33,264 bases of DNA from Aeromicrobium sp. (GCA_025965175.1 JAOPXL010000230.1:1-33264); one strand, 5' to 3'; positions 1 through 7,910 are shown, counted from the first letter of the stretch. The notes: generated by a model from the letters alone, not told the origin. Numbers and translations are program-made.

Positions 1-168
1 CAACGCGTCAGTAAGTAGAGACCTACGCGCCGCGACGAAGGCTGCGAACTCGCGCACCTGTGCTTCAGCGTTTGTCACCGGCTCCAATCCGAGGGCGCGG
101 AGCCCCTCGTTTGCGTCGGTGAGAGAGACGAGCCCGTCCTCGATGGGGCCGGTCGTCCAGCCACGGTC
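1..168 (-). other. Open frame continuing in frame after the stop of the giant ATPase gene, runs off the window
   Basis: Reading the minus strand from 168 to 1, the frame of the upstream ATPase gene stays open after its TAG stop (171-169) for 56 codons to the window edge. Third codon positions are strongly G/C-rich, so the stretch looks coded rather than random. Two explanations fit. A following gene may start within it, for example at GTG 78-76 or TTG 87-85. Alternatively the TAG is a nonsense change, either splitting a longer ATPase or just after the ATG at 180-178. No clear Shine-Dalgarno sequence precedes the internal GTG. The 56 residues are not recognised as any family. Confidence 0.4.
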
Positions 169-3100
169 CTAGTAACTCATGACGGCAGCAGCATCGACCG
201 TGGTCCCCGAGAGCCGTGAATCGAGCCAGGCCCGCATCTCATTTCGATCAGTCGGTATTTCGAGCGAGTCGCGGAGCTCTTCCGCGACGTCTGGTGCCAC
301 TGTCGCGAGTAAGGTCACCAAGGCCGAGGTGTCAGGCCGAACGGCACCCCGCTCGGCACGGGCAAGCTCTACGTCGGCCTCCGGTAGTCGGAGTGCGGTC
401 GCAAGATCAGCGTTGGACGGGGTGCCCCCGCGTACGGCACCTCGTAGGTCGACCAGCGCGAGCCGGAGATCCTTGAAGACTGTTGGGGCTCCTACGGCTT
501 GGGTGATGCCCTCGGCAGCTCGCTCCGCGAGCTCGATTCTTGTCAGGCCCTGCGCGTGTCGAACGAGCACGACTCCACGCCCGTCATCGCCTTCGACCCA
601 GCAGGACAACTGGCCCTGAGGATCTTGAACCTGGTATCCGTCCACGCTGGTCGAGAACTCAGTCACACGCATGAGGTTTGTTGTCCTCAACCTATGCGCT
701 GCCTGCCCGAGCTGTCTGGAACCGCGACTGAGCACACCCTGCTGGTGCGAAAGCACCAATAGGACGAGCGTCTCGAACCAGTCCCCGAGCAAGTCCAAAA
801 GTGGACCTTGGCTCGTCGGTTCCGTCCAGCGGACTTTGATCTCGGCGTCGGCCACAGACCTGAATCGGTTCGGAGCAGTCTCAGACACGTAGCGACCGAC
901 TCGTCGGGCCAAGGAGCGATCGGTGAAACCGAGTCGAGGCAAAGGAAGTTGGGCCAGAAGCGCAGCCTGCGGCACATCTGGAACGGCGTAGTAAATTGTC
1001 TCGCCGTCGTCAGCGATCTCGGCCAGCTCGACAGCCCCCAGCCGCTCGACCAAGACGCCACGAGGCTGATCACCTGTCGGGTCGGCGAGAAAGTCGACCC
1101 AACTACGTTCGTACTCGGCGCGGGTTCCTCGCACCCAGGCCCCATCTTGGCTGATCAGTTCCGCGAGGTACTCGATGCGGGCCACAGCAGAGTCTTCCGC
1201 GTCCCAATGTCGTGCCCCCAGCGCCCGCAGCCTTTCGATGCCGCGCGACCCAACAGAACGGCGGAGATGCGGGGACGGCGCCGGCAGGTACGGCGGAGCG
1301 TCGCCCTCGACCCACCAGGCATTTGCAATCGACGTGAGCGTTACCGTCGTCCGATCACCGGGCTCTCGCTGAGGGAACCACGGAGAAGTCAACAGGAAGG
1401 TGGCCACGAAGGATGGCCAGGTCGCGACATCTCCACTTTGAGGACGTTCGAAGCGCGCATCGAGTGCGAGGTCTTCCCATCGGTCCAGCCCGGCTAGCAC
1501 CAATTCGCCAAATATCTCCTGGGCACGAGTCGAGAAGTCATTCCACTCTGACTGGCCGGGAAGACGTGCGATGTGGACCATCCGGTATTCGACGCTTGTG
1601 TATGTGGCGGGTCGGCCGCGCCATTGGTCTGCCGCGTCGAGCCACGTCTCGCGCAGTCCAGATGGAACCCACCCGGGCAGGTTGAAGCGAGGGAGTGAAG
1701 TGGGGCTGTTGATGGTCGATCCGTATACGTTCCACCGGGCGCCCTCCATCTCAATCGGCCAGAGTCCGTGGCGTACACCGGCTCTCTCCAAGAACTCGCG
1801 CATAGCGTCGAGGTCCTCCTCGACAACCCAGGCGGACGGCGGTTGGAGAATGCCGTCGGGTATGCCATCGAGATCGATGTCGTCACCAAGTGCTTCAACG
1901 AGGCGTACCAATGCCTCGTCAACCCAGGCGTCATCTCCTGCCCAGCCCTTGCCGAAGTGCGCCTCGTCTGCGGCAATCCACCCTGAGACACTCGGAACGC
2001 GGAAGGGCGTCGTGGGGAAGTACTCCTCCCCCAAGGGACTTCGTGCGTCCCGCCAGACATCGAGCGCGTAGCGAAGTGAGGCGTCGAGGTCGGCTTCGCC
2101 CAGGTCTTGCTGACCACCCATCACTTCGGCGACGACCCGGAGAATGTCTTCCGACCCGAAGTCGGCGACGCACTCCGACAACCAATGGCGCCCTTCGCGG
2201 TAACTTTGATCGTCAAGGCGCCAAGGAATGTCATCCCGAACGTACGCCAGTTGGTGAGCCACGGCTTCCGGGGGTTGCATTCGTGACGGCGTGGCGCCTC
2301 GTTGGGGCGGGAAGAAGACCGTCGGGTTGCCCGGTACTCCGTTCGCATGAAGTAGGCGACCTACCCCTGCCACGATCTTGGCGCCTGCTAGTGGCGCCGA
2401 TCGTGGCAGGGACGCAGCCAACTCGTCGTAGAACACTGCCCATTCATCTGGGCTCGCACCAGTCGATTGGAGGTGGAGAGCGCATGTCTCAGCGAACGCC
2501 ACGAGCGCCTCGCTCGCCGTCCGCCAGCTCGCCGCATGTCCGAGCTGGAGGTAAAGGTCCGCGAGCCTTGCGATTCTGGTCGAGCCGAGCCCCGGGTCAA
2601 TGAGCCCTCGCAACTGCTCTGGATTGAGTCGCTCGGGGGTGAAGTGTTCGCCGTGCGCCTCCCACAGGGACCCGTCCGCAACGGATACACGTGAGGGCGT
2701 TGCGGCCTCGCGTGAGGGAAGGAAGGCCACACCTGCCAGGGGACGGGACCGATCCTCCATCGCAGCTACCAGGCGTGGGAGGTGGCCCTTGGACCAACAT
2801 GCCAGATCGACCAGTGTTCCGGGTGGCAACTCGACATGCCCCTCAGTCGCAGAAATCAAGAGGTCTGCGGCAAGCGCGGCGGCCTCACCTAGGAATAGGT
2901 CGTTGATGGGGTAGGTCTCGTCCAGCGAGCGTCGGTCCAGACTGGAGAAAAACGGGGCCTGGAGATACACGGGCAACGGGCATTCAACCCGGTTGCCCAT
3001 CGGCAGGAAGTTGTAGAGCCTCGGCGAGTCCAGTGGGTCACCTGCTGCAAGCGCCAGGACGACCTCTGCGTCACCCTCCCATTGATCCCATCCTGGCAAA

Positions 3101-4107
3101 TGAGCCCCCGCGTGGCGGGTGGCCTCAATCGCCTTTAGCACCGTCGACTCGGGGATTGTTCGCCGGGCGACGACGAACTCACTGTCGTCCTGGAGTAGCG
3201 ACCGTGTCAGGCCTCGAGTTCTGTCGATGTCCTCGACCAAGCGCGTTAGCGAGATGCTCGCCTCGGCGTCCGGTTTTATCGTGATGAGATCGATCGTCTC
3301 GATCCGGTCGAGGAACAGATGCATAGGCACGCCGCTGCCCTCAACCGCTTCCAGCTCGCCTCGCGCGTCCTCAAGGGCACGTTCTGACTTCAGCGGAAGA
3401 CGGATCACGGTACAGAAGCCGGCGTCACCGAGATCAGTCGTGCGCTGGGGCACATTCATCAGAGGAAAGGTCAAGGTGAGGGTGGAAACGTTCTCCGCCA
3501 ACTCGGCGGCCAGTCCGTCCTCGCGCGGTGCCCAGCGAGCGGCAAGGTCGACGAAATCGCCGTGCGTGCCGAATCGGAACGTAAAGCCATCGAAGTCGTT
3601 CGCGTCATCTCTGGATCGGCTGTACACCTCCGGGCACTCGCTGAATTGGAGGACACTCTTGAAGCCGACGCCCTTGTTACCGATGCCTTCGCTCGGAGGT
3701 TTGTCACTCACCGCGACGTCGACCATCGCGGCGAAGTTTCGGTCGGTGAGGGGGTGCCCGCCGTTGGCGACGTACAGAGTGCCAAATGGCCCTTCGGTCT
3801 CGTCAAGAATGACTCGAATCTGGCCGTTCACGGCGTCCTTGCCGTGGGCGTCGTGGGCGTTCTGGATGAGTTCGATGAGTGTTCGGCCGTGGTAGTCAGC
3901 CGAGATGATGCCCTCAATGAAACGCTTGATCTGAAGTGTCGGTCGCTCTCCGTTCTTGCGCCCAAACAGGAACTGGTCGACCTGCCACTTGGCCTTCTTG
4001 TCAATCAACTCACGAAACGCTGGCAAGGGGAGACATTGTTCGGCGGCCGCGTGCACGTCGTCTCCTCTTCTGCGAGCCGTCAACGGGACGGGCGGCCGGG
4101 CAGTCAT
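169..4107 (-). CDS. Giant sacsin/HSP90-type GHKL ATPase, 1312 aa, defence-island-like
   Basis: The N-terminal ~160 residues carry the ATP-binding (Bergerat) fold motifs of sacsin-type GHKL proteins. These are the N-box ELIQNAHDA (79-87) with its Mg-binding Asn, a G1-like ANGGHPL (114-120) and a G2 box EGIGNKGVGFKSV (140-152). The remaining ~1100 residues show no membrane segment, signal peptide or catalytic motif I can name. Large proteins of this type in bacteria often lie in defence islands and are thought to be ATP-driven chaperone-like or sensor proteins; a role here is inference. It is alone on its strand, next to an IS21 remnant and a tRNA fragment, with visibly lower GC than the genes after 6.7 kb, all consistent with horizontal transfer. 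The start ATG at 4107 precedes a basic N-terminus; a later start is possible because the N-box lies 79 residues in. Confidence 0.8.
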   Translation of the reverse strand: MTARPPVPLTARRRGDDVHAAAEQCLPLPAFRELIDKKAKWQVDQFLFGRKNGERPTLQIKRFIEGIISADYHGRTLIELIQNAHDAHGKDAVNGQIRVILDETEGPFGTLYVANGGHPLTDRNFAAMVDVAVSDKPPSEGIGNKGVGFKSVLQFSECPEVYSRSRDDANDFDGFTFRFGTHGDFVDLAARWAPREDGLAAELAENVSTLTLTFPLMNVPQRTTDLGDAGFCTVIRLPLKSERALEDARGELEAVEGSGVPMHLFLDRIETIDLITIKPDAEASISLTRLVEDIDRTRGLTRSLLQDDSEFVVARRTIPESTVLKAIEATRHAGAHLPGWDQWEGDAEVVLALAAGDPLDSPRLYNFLPMGNRVECPLPVYLQAPFFSSLDRRSLDETYPINDLFLGEAAALAADLLISATEGHVELPPGTLVDLACWSKGHLPRLVAAMEDRSRPLAGVAFLPSREAATPSRVSVADGSLWEAHGEHFTPERLNPEQLRGLIDPGLGSTRIARLADLYLQLGHAASWRTASEALVAFAETCALHLQSTGASPDEWAVFYDELAASLPRSAPLAGAKIVAGVGRLLHANGVPGNPTVFFPPQRGATPSRMQPPEAVAHQLAYVRDDIPWRLDDQSYREGRHWLSECVADFGSEDILRVVAEVMGGQQDLGEADLDASLRYALDVWRDARSPLGEEYFPTTPFRVPSVSGWIAADEAHFGKGWAGDDAWVDEALVRLVEALGDDIDLDGIPDGILQPPSAWVVEEDLDAMREFLERAGVRHGLWPIEMEGARWNVYGSTINSPTSLPRFNLPGWVPSGLRETWLDAADQWRGRPATYTSVEYRMVHIARLPGQSEWNDFSTRAQEIFGELVLAGLDRWEDLALDARFERPQSGDVATWPSFVATFLLTSPWFPQREPGDRTTVTLTSIANAWWVEGDAPPYLPAPSPHLRRSVGSRGIERLRALGARHWDAEDSAVARIEYLAELISQDGAWVRGTRAEYERSWVDFLADPTGDQPRGVLVERLGAVELAEIADDGETIYYAVPDVPQAALLAQLPLPRLGFTDRSLARRVGRYVSETAPNRFRSVADAEIKVRWTEPTSQGPLLDLLGDWFETLVLLVLSHQQGVLSRGSRQLGQAAHRLRTTNLMRVTEFSTSVDGYQVQDPQGQLSCWVEGDDGRGVVLVRHAQGLTRIELAERAAEGITQAVGAPTVFKDLRLALVDLRGAVRGGTPSNADLATALRLPEADVELARAERGAVRPDTSALVTLLATVAPDVAEELRDSLEIPTDRNEMRAWLDSRLSGTTVDAAAVMSY

Positions 4108-4458
4108 TGGCGACCGTCCACTCGTCCATCTTGGCAGTGAGCGCCGACACCGGCGGGATTACGGGTAGTAATCCGGCAAGGGCTTCAGGCTGCGCTCGTC
4201 GGTCCTGTGGGCTGACGGTCGCATCCGCGGGGCGCACCGATGCCGATTGCCAGCGGTCGCGATGTGATCCCGTGCAGTCCTCGGCTCACCTCGCTCATGG
4301 AGGGGACCACGGCATGGTCGCAGATCCTTTCAAAAGCACAGCGGATGCTGGGGATGACCGAACTTGGTTGTAGCGAGCGCCGATAGACCGTGATGCATGT
4401 CGACTACTGCTGCGATGCGGTCGGCTCTTGCACCTGATCCCCATGCGGCGACTATCGG
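4108..4458. other. Intergenic region between the ATPase gene and the IS21 element
   Basis: About 350 bases with no convincing gene on either strand. It must contain the promoter of the minus-strand ATPase gene. The only clear structure is the inverted repeat at 4156-4174. The open frames here have atypical composition and resemble no family I know. Confidence 0.5.
4156..4174. promoter_or_regulatory. Inverted repeat upstream of the ATPase gene, possible operator
   Basis: Perfect 7-bp arms GGATTAC and GTAATCC flank a 5-base spacer, about 50 bp upstream of the ATPase start codon. It is AT-richer than its surroundings, as repressor operators often are. No regulator gene is adjacent, so function is inferred from position only. 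Confidence 0.35.
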
Positions 4459-4511
4459 TGTCGACGACGCTTGAAAACGAGGCCATAGCGACGGGCGAAA
4501 ACGAGGCCACC
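4459..4511 (+). repeat. Left terminal inverted repeat of the IS21 element
   Basis: Begins TGTCGACGACGC and contains two spaced GAAAACGAGGCC repeats, the presumed IstA binding sites. It pairs with 5307-5359 (42 of 53 identical). Confidence 0.85.
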
Positions 4512-4527
4512 CAGACAGATTGGATGG

Positions 4528-4763
4528 GTGATCTCAGTGGAGGATTGGGCTTTGATTCGGCGGCTGGTTGCGGACGGTGTTCCGCAGCGTCAGGTCGCAC
4601 GGGACCTGGGTGTAGCGAGGTCGGCGGTCGAGCGGGCGTTGGCTTCGGACCGGCCACCGAAGTACGAGAGGCCGGCGCGCCGACAGCGTTTGCGCCGTTC
4701 GAGCCACTGGTCCGGCAACTGCTCGTTGCGACGCGTGACATACCGACTGGGACGCTCAACCAG
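4528..4763 (+). pseudogene. istA: istA transposase remnant (N-terminus only, frameshifted)
   Basis: The first ~50 codons from ATG 4528 encode the helix-turn-helix start of an IS21 IstA transposase (LIRRLVADGVPQRQVARDLG, ending in PPKYER). The homologous sequence then continues in another frame (APTAFAPFEPLVRQLL), so a single-base indel lies near 4670-4690. All of the DDE catalytic domain is missing: after about 80 codons the sequence jumps directly into istB. Not functional. Confidence 0.8.
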
Positions 4764-4765
4764 CG

Positions 4766-5293
4766 GTGCGTCAGCAGGTTGCCGCACTCGCCTCGGGCGG
4801 GTTCCTCACCGAAGCACGCAACGTCGTGCTCCTGGGCCCACCGGGCACCGGGAAGACCCACCTGGCTACCGGCCTGGGCATCGCTGCCGCGCACCACGGC
4901 CACCGGGTCCTGTTCGCGACCGCGACCGAGTGGGTCACCCGGCTCACCGACGCCCACCGCGCCGGACGGCTACCGCAAGAGCTCGCACGGCTGCGGCGCT
5001 ACGGACTGATCATTGTCGACGAGGTCGGCTACCTGCCCTTCGAGCAAGACGCAGCGAACTTGTTCTTTCAACTCGTCTCGTCTCGTTACGAACACGCCTC
5101 GCTGATCCTGACCAGCAACCTGCCCTTCAGCGGCTGGGGCGGTGTCTTCGGCGACCAGGCAGTGGCCGCAGCAATGATCGACCGCGTCGTCCACCACGCC
5201 GACGTCCTCACGCTGAAGGGCGCCAGTTACCGGCTACGCAACCGCGGGATCAACACGTTGCCCAGCATCAGAACCCAGGACACGGCAGACTAG
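4766..5293 (+). pseudogene. istB: istB helper ATPase, N-terminally truncated
   Basis: IS21 IstB-type AAA+ ATPase, the transposition helper that acts with IstA. Walker A GPPGTGKTH, Walker B IIVDEVGYLPF and the conserved C-terminal block AAAMIDRVVHHADVLTLKG are intact. The open frame gives 175 residues from a GTG at 4766, while IstB proteins are usually ~250-260. The missing ~80 N-terminal residues were lost in the same deletion that removed istA. The GTG is therefore an accidental start, and ATPase activity of the remnant is uncertain. Confidence 0.85.
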
Positions 5294-5306
5294 AAATCAA
5301 CGAACC

Positions 5307-5359
5307 GGTGGCCTCGTTTTCGAGCGTCGAATCGGCTTCATTTTCGAGCGTTGCCGACA
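5307..5359 (-). repeat. Right terminal inverted repeat of the IS21 element
   Basis: Reverse complement begins TGTCGGCAACGC and carries two GAAAAYGARGCC repeats, matching the left end at 42 of 53 positions. ATCGG follows directly at 5360-5364 and repeats the bases before the left end. Confidence 0.85.
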
Positions 5360-5931
5360 ATCGGTGCCGCGGGTCGTTCAGCCGGATCTGGAGCGAGCAC
5401 CAGGTGCGAATCATTCTCCGGCTCGACCGGGTCCGTGGCTCCTCAAGTCGCTGGGCAAGATATCGCTGGAAAGGTGAAATCCCGGCGATGTGACCGAGGC
5501 CAGTGATCTTTCCGGGGTCTTAATGGAACACGGCTACCGGACGCTTCGGCACGGCCAAGGCAGACGAGCGAACGGCCTCGAGGGGCCAGCTCGTGACAAC
5601 ACTGAGCTGAGCGTCTTAGCACTTGGGTTGGTCGACAAAATGCCGAGGTATCAGCGTGTCGATCGCCACCTGAAGAGGCTCTGCTCCTGGCCGCAGCAGG
5701 GCCGCGAACGGGAGTGGTTGGCGGACCTGTCCGACCTCGCGGAAGCGATGGTCAAGAAGCCCGTCCGACCACAATGCACGGTCGACTACACTCACCACTT
5801 AATCACCACTTATTCGGGCAAATGGGCGCATATCGAGGCATGTACCGTCCAATGCGAGGGCGGACTCCGGGCGCATCGGTGCAGGTCAGAGCATGTTTTG
5901 GCAACTTCGAGCAAACCGCCCGGGGGGAGGG
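5360..5931. other. Gene-poor stretch at the inner edge of the island
   Basis: About 570 bases between the IS21 element and the tRNA fragment. Open frames exist on both strands, the longest in the plus frame from 5490, but none has a recognisable domain, and codon use is unlike the neighbouring genes. It may contain decayed integrase or excision-factor sequence, which would be expected beside an attachment site, but I cannot identify any. The only distinct structure is the short direct repeat at 5792-5812. Confidence 0.4.
5792..5812 (+). repeat. Tandem 10-bp direct repeat, 11-bp period
   Basis: TCACCACTTA occurs twice (5792-5801 and 5803-5812), one helical turn apart, about 120 bp from the tRNA fragment. 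Integrase arm sites or excision-factor sites have this kind of layout, but two copies can also be chance. Confidence 0.35.
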
Positions 5932-5975
5932 GCTTTGGAACAGGGGGTCGCAGGTTCAAATCCTGTCAGCCCGAC
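5932..5975 (+). tRNA. tRNA gene 3' fragment (proline-like), probable attachment-site remnant
   Basis: The T-arm (GCAGG, loop TTCAAAT, CCTGT) and the acceptor 3' strand CAGCCCG plus discriminator A are clearly present. Upstream bases resemble the anticodon loop of an actinobacterial tRNA-Pro with a TGG anticodon, but no anticodon, D or 5' acceptor stem can be folded, so this is not a complete gene. A 3' piece of this size in this orientation is what site-specific integration into a tRNA gene leaves at the far end of an island. The complete tRNA would then lie to the left, outside this window. The amino-acid identity rests on resemblance only. Confidence 0.65.
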
Positions 5976-5980
5976 GTTGT

Positions 5981-5996
5981 GATGTCTCAGGACATC
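5981..5996. repeat. Short palindrome in a probable IS481-type end
   Basis: GATGTC, loop TCAG, GACATC. It directly follows the tRNA fragment and lies just beyond the 3' end of the IS481-type transposase remnant, where the element's terminal repeat is expected. The match to an IS481 end is from memory of the family. Confidence 0.45.
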
Positions 5997-6000
5997 CCGG

Positions 6001-6029
6001 AAGACCGAACCTGTAAGGGGTTCGGTCTT
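6001..6029. terminator. Strong hairpin, probable terminator of the IS481-type transposase
   Basis: Perfect 11-bp arms AAGACCGAACC and GGTTCGGTCTT with a 7-base loop lie 3 bases past the minus-strand transposase stop. There is no long T-tract on either side, so intrinsic termination may be partial. Confidence 0.55.
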
Positions 6030-6032
6030 CTG

Positions 6033-6545
6033 TCATTTCTGGGGCTTTCCGCACGGGTGGTAGTCGCGGCTGGTGTCGGTGGTCAGCTCGCGCAGCAGCT
6101 CGCCGGTGATGGCGTTGACGACTCGGACGGGGAGGTCGTCGATGAGCATGATGACGTGGGTTCGGGCGGGGGTTCGTCCGCCGATGTGGCGGAGGGTGGC
6201 CCGGTGTGGCAGAGATCGGTGGGGTCGGCGGTGGTTGTATACGTCGATGAACTCGCCCAGCAGGGCTTGGAGCTTGGGGATCGTGGCTGGCTGATCAGAC
6301 CTGGCGCGGAGCCACTTCTTGAACGTCTGCTGGAATCGTTCGACCTTGCCCTGGGTGGTGGGGTGGTTCGGTTTGCCATTCTTCTGGGTGATGTCGAGGT
6401 GGCGGAGCTCGGCCTTGCGGCGGCCTTGGCGTCCGATGCCGGCGAGGCGGACGGTGGGGGCACCTTCCTGCACGAAGTGCTTGGGGGAAAGTCGGACTGC
6501 CAGGTCTCGTTCGGCATCGATGCTTCGAACCGGATGTAGGACGAC
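6033..6545 (-). pseudogene. IS481-family transposase remnant
   Basis: The C-terminal ~130 residues match the end of an IS481/integrase-core (rve) transposase: ITQKNGKPNHPTTQGKVERF with the catalytic Glu region, then YNHRRPHRSLPHRATLRHIG and RDYHPCGKPQK before the stop. Upstream, in another frame, is the block SSYIRFEASMPNETWQSDF that includes the first catalytic Asp. An internal deletion plus frameshift therefore removed the part carrying the second Asp. The N-terminal helix-turn-helix domain is absent or unrecognisable, and a stop codon precedes SSYIRF. Full-length relatives have roughly 350-400 residues. Not functional; the left boundary is approximate. Confidence 0.75.
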
Positions 6546-6744
6546 TACGACGGGTCGATGAACGCGTGGACCGCTGACCCGGATCGCCCGCTCCAGCGCG
6601 CCTGATCGGTACCCGGCGCCAGCCGAGGCAGTGTTTTCGACGACCCGGGTTCGGCCAGCCTGCTTGCTGAAGGCCGTTGCGTGCTGTTCACTCCACGTAC
6701 AGACACGTTGTCAGGTCCGGATGTCTGGGCCCGGCAGCCTGTGC

Positions 6745-6763
6745 GGGTCCCGTCCGGGGACCC
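6745..6763 (+). promoter_or_regulatory. Hairpin in the leader of the ABC operon
   Basis: GGGTCCC, loop GTCCG, GGGACCC, ending 6 bases before the GGAG ribosome-binding site of the substrate-binding-protein gene. It could affect mRNA stability or translation. It does not resemble a riboswitch class that I can recognise. Confidence 0.35.
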
Positions 6764-6780
6764 AGAACTGGAGACCTGCC

Positions 6781-7896
6781 ATGAAGCGAACCATTCGAAG
6801 TGCCGCCGTCGTCATCTCTCTCGCCGCGCTGGGACTCGCGGCCTGCGGGGGTCCGCCGGACAAGAAGTCCGACAGCACCACCGAGGCCGCGAGCGCGACG
6901 TCCGCCAAGGACCTCGGGGGCATGAGCGCGCTGGTGAAGGCGGCCAAGAAGGAGGGCACGCTCAACGTCATCGCCCTGCCGCCGACCTGGGCCAACTACG
7001 GCAAGATCATCACGGCGTTCGAGGACAAGTACGGCATCAAGGTCACGTCCGCGCAGCCGGACGCAGCCAGCCAGGACGAGATCAACGCTGCCAACACCCT
7101 CAAGGGCACGAAGCGGGCGCCGGACGTGTTCGACCTCGGCCAGTCCGTCGCTCTGGCCAACACCGACATGTTCGCGCCCTACAAGGTGGCGACCTTCGAC
7201 TCGGTCCCCAAGCAGTTCAAGGACGCGAACGGCACCTGGGTCAACGACTACGGCGGATTCATGTCGGTCGGATTCGACACCAAGAAGGTCCCCGAGGTCA
7301 CGAGCCTGGACGACCTGCTCGGGGCGAAGTTCAAGGGCAAGGTCGCGCTCAACGGTGACCCGACCCAGGCCGGTGCTGCGTTCAGTGGCGTCGTGATGGC
7401 GGCGATCGCCAACGGTGGATCGGCGGACGACGTCGCCCCCGGCGTGGACTACTTCGGCAAGCTGAAGGAGGCCGGCAACTTCCTGCCGGTCGACCCGACC
7501 CCGGCGACGATCGAGTCAGGTCAGACTCCGGTCGTCATCGACTGGGACTACACGAACACGGCCGAGACCGCGAAGCTGCCGTCCTGGAAGGTCGTGGTGC
7601 CCGAGGGCGCCGCGGTCGGCGGCTACTACTACCAGGCCATCAACAAGGATGCGCCGCACCCCGCTGCGGCCCGCCTGTGGCAGGAGTTCCTCTACTCCGA
7701 CGACGGGCAGAACCTCTTCCTCGGCGGCGGGGCGCGCCCGGTCCGCGCGGACGCGATGAAGTCGGACGGGACGCTCGACGCCGCCGCGTACGACAAGCTG
7801 CCCGCGGTGCAGGGCGATCCGGTCCTGCTCACCGAGAAGCAGACCAAGACCGCGGCTGACTACCTGTCGAAGAACTGGTCCAAGGTCGCCGGCTGA
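6781..7896 (+). CDS. ABC transporter substrate-binding lipoprotein
   Basis: Extracellular solute-binding protein of 371 residues that captures substrate for the permease complex encoded next. It has a lipoprotein signal peptide with basic start MKRTIR, hydrophobic core and lipobox LAAC with Cys22. The mature part resembles the family of iron, polyamine and aminoethylphosphonate binding proteins (KEGTLNVIALPPTWANYGKI, later PVVIDWDYTNTA). The substrate cannot be told from sequence alone. The start at 6781 is preferred over upstream in-frame codons because GGAG lies 7 bases before it and the signal peptide begins there. It is first in a four-gene operon, 14 bp before the permease gene. Confidence 0.9.
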   Translation: MKRTIRSAAVVISLAALGLAACGGPPDKKSDSTTEAASATSAKDLGGMSALVKAAKKEGTLNVIALPPTWANYGKIITAFEDKYGIKVTSAQPDAASQDEINAANTLKGTKRAPDVFDLGQSVALANTDMFAPYKVATFDSVPKQFKDANGTWVNDYGGFMSVGFDTKKVPEVTSLDDLLGAKFKGKVALNGDPTQAGAAFSGVVMAAIANGGSADDVAPGVDYFGKLKEAGNFLPVDPTPATIESGQTPVVIDWDYTNTAETAKLPSWKVVVPEGAAVGGYYYQAINKDAPHPAAARLWQEFLYSDDGQNLFLGGGARPVRADAMKSDGTLDAAAYDKLPAVQGDPVLLTEKQTKTAADYLSKNWSKVAG

Positions 7897-7910
7897 ATGG
7901 GCCGACAGCC

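Larger units (their letters stand above)
4459..5359 (+). mobile_element. IS21-family element, 901 bp, internally deleted but with intact ends and target duplication
   Basis: The outer 53 bases at the two ends (4459-4511 and the reverse complement of 5307-5359) match at 42 of 53 positions and begin TG/end CA. Each end contains two copies of a GAAAACGAGGCC-like repeat, the multiple terminal repeats typical of IS21. The 5-bp sequence ATCGG occurs directly outside both ends (4454-4458 and 5360-5364), as expected for an IS21 target duplication. A full IS21 is 2 to 2.5 kb with istA and istB. Here only the start of istA and the last two thirds of istB remain, so the element cannot move alone but could be mobilised by a related IstA. 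Confidence 0.9.

Noticed and set aside
5360-5500. A single gene interrupted by the IS21 element, rebuilt by joining 4380-4458 with 5365-5500
   Set aside because: Joining the flanks gives only a ~68-codon minus-strand open frame with no recognisable family, not enough to call an interrupted gene.
5903-5975. A complete tRNA gene ending at 5975
   Set aside because: Only the T-arm and acceptor 3' strand fold; the anticodon, D and 5' acceptor parts do not pair, so it is a 3' fragment.
5490-6539. A 349-codon plus-strand open frame across the tRNA fragment and IS481 remnant
   Set aside because: It runs antisense to the recognisable transposase and straight through the tRNA piece; its translation has no family features.
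6600-6780. Riboswitch (TPP or similar) ahead of the ABC operon
   Set aside because: Only a simple hairpin is visible; I see no conserved core of a known riboswitch class.
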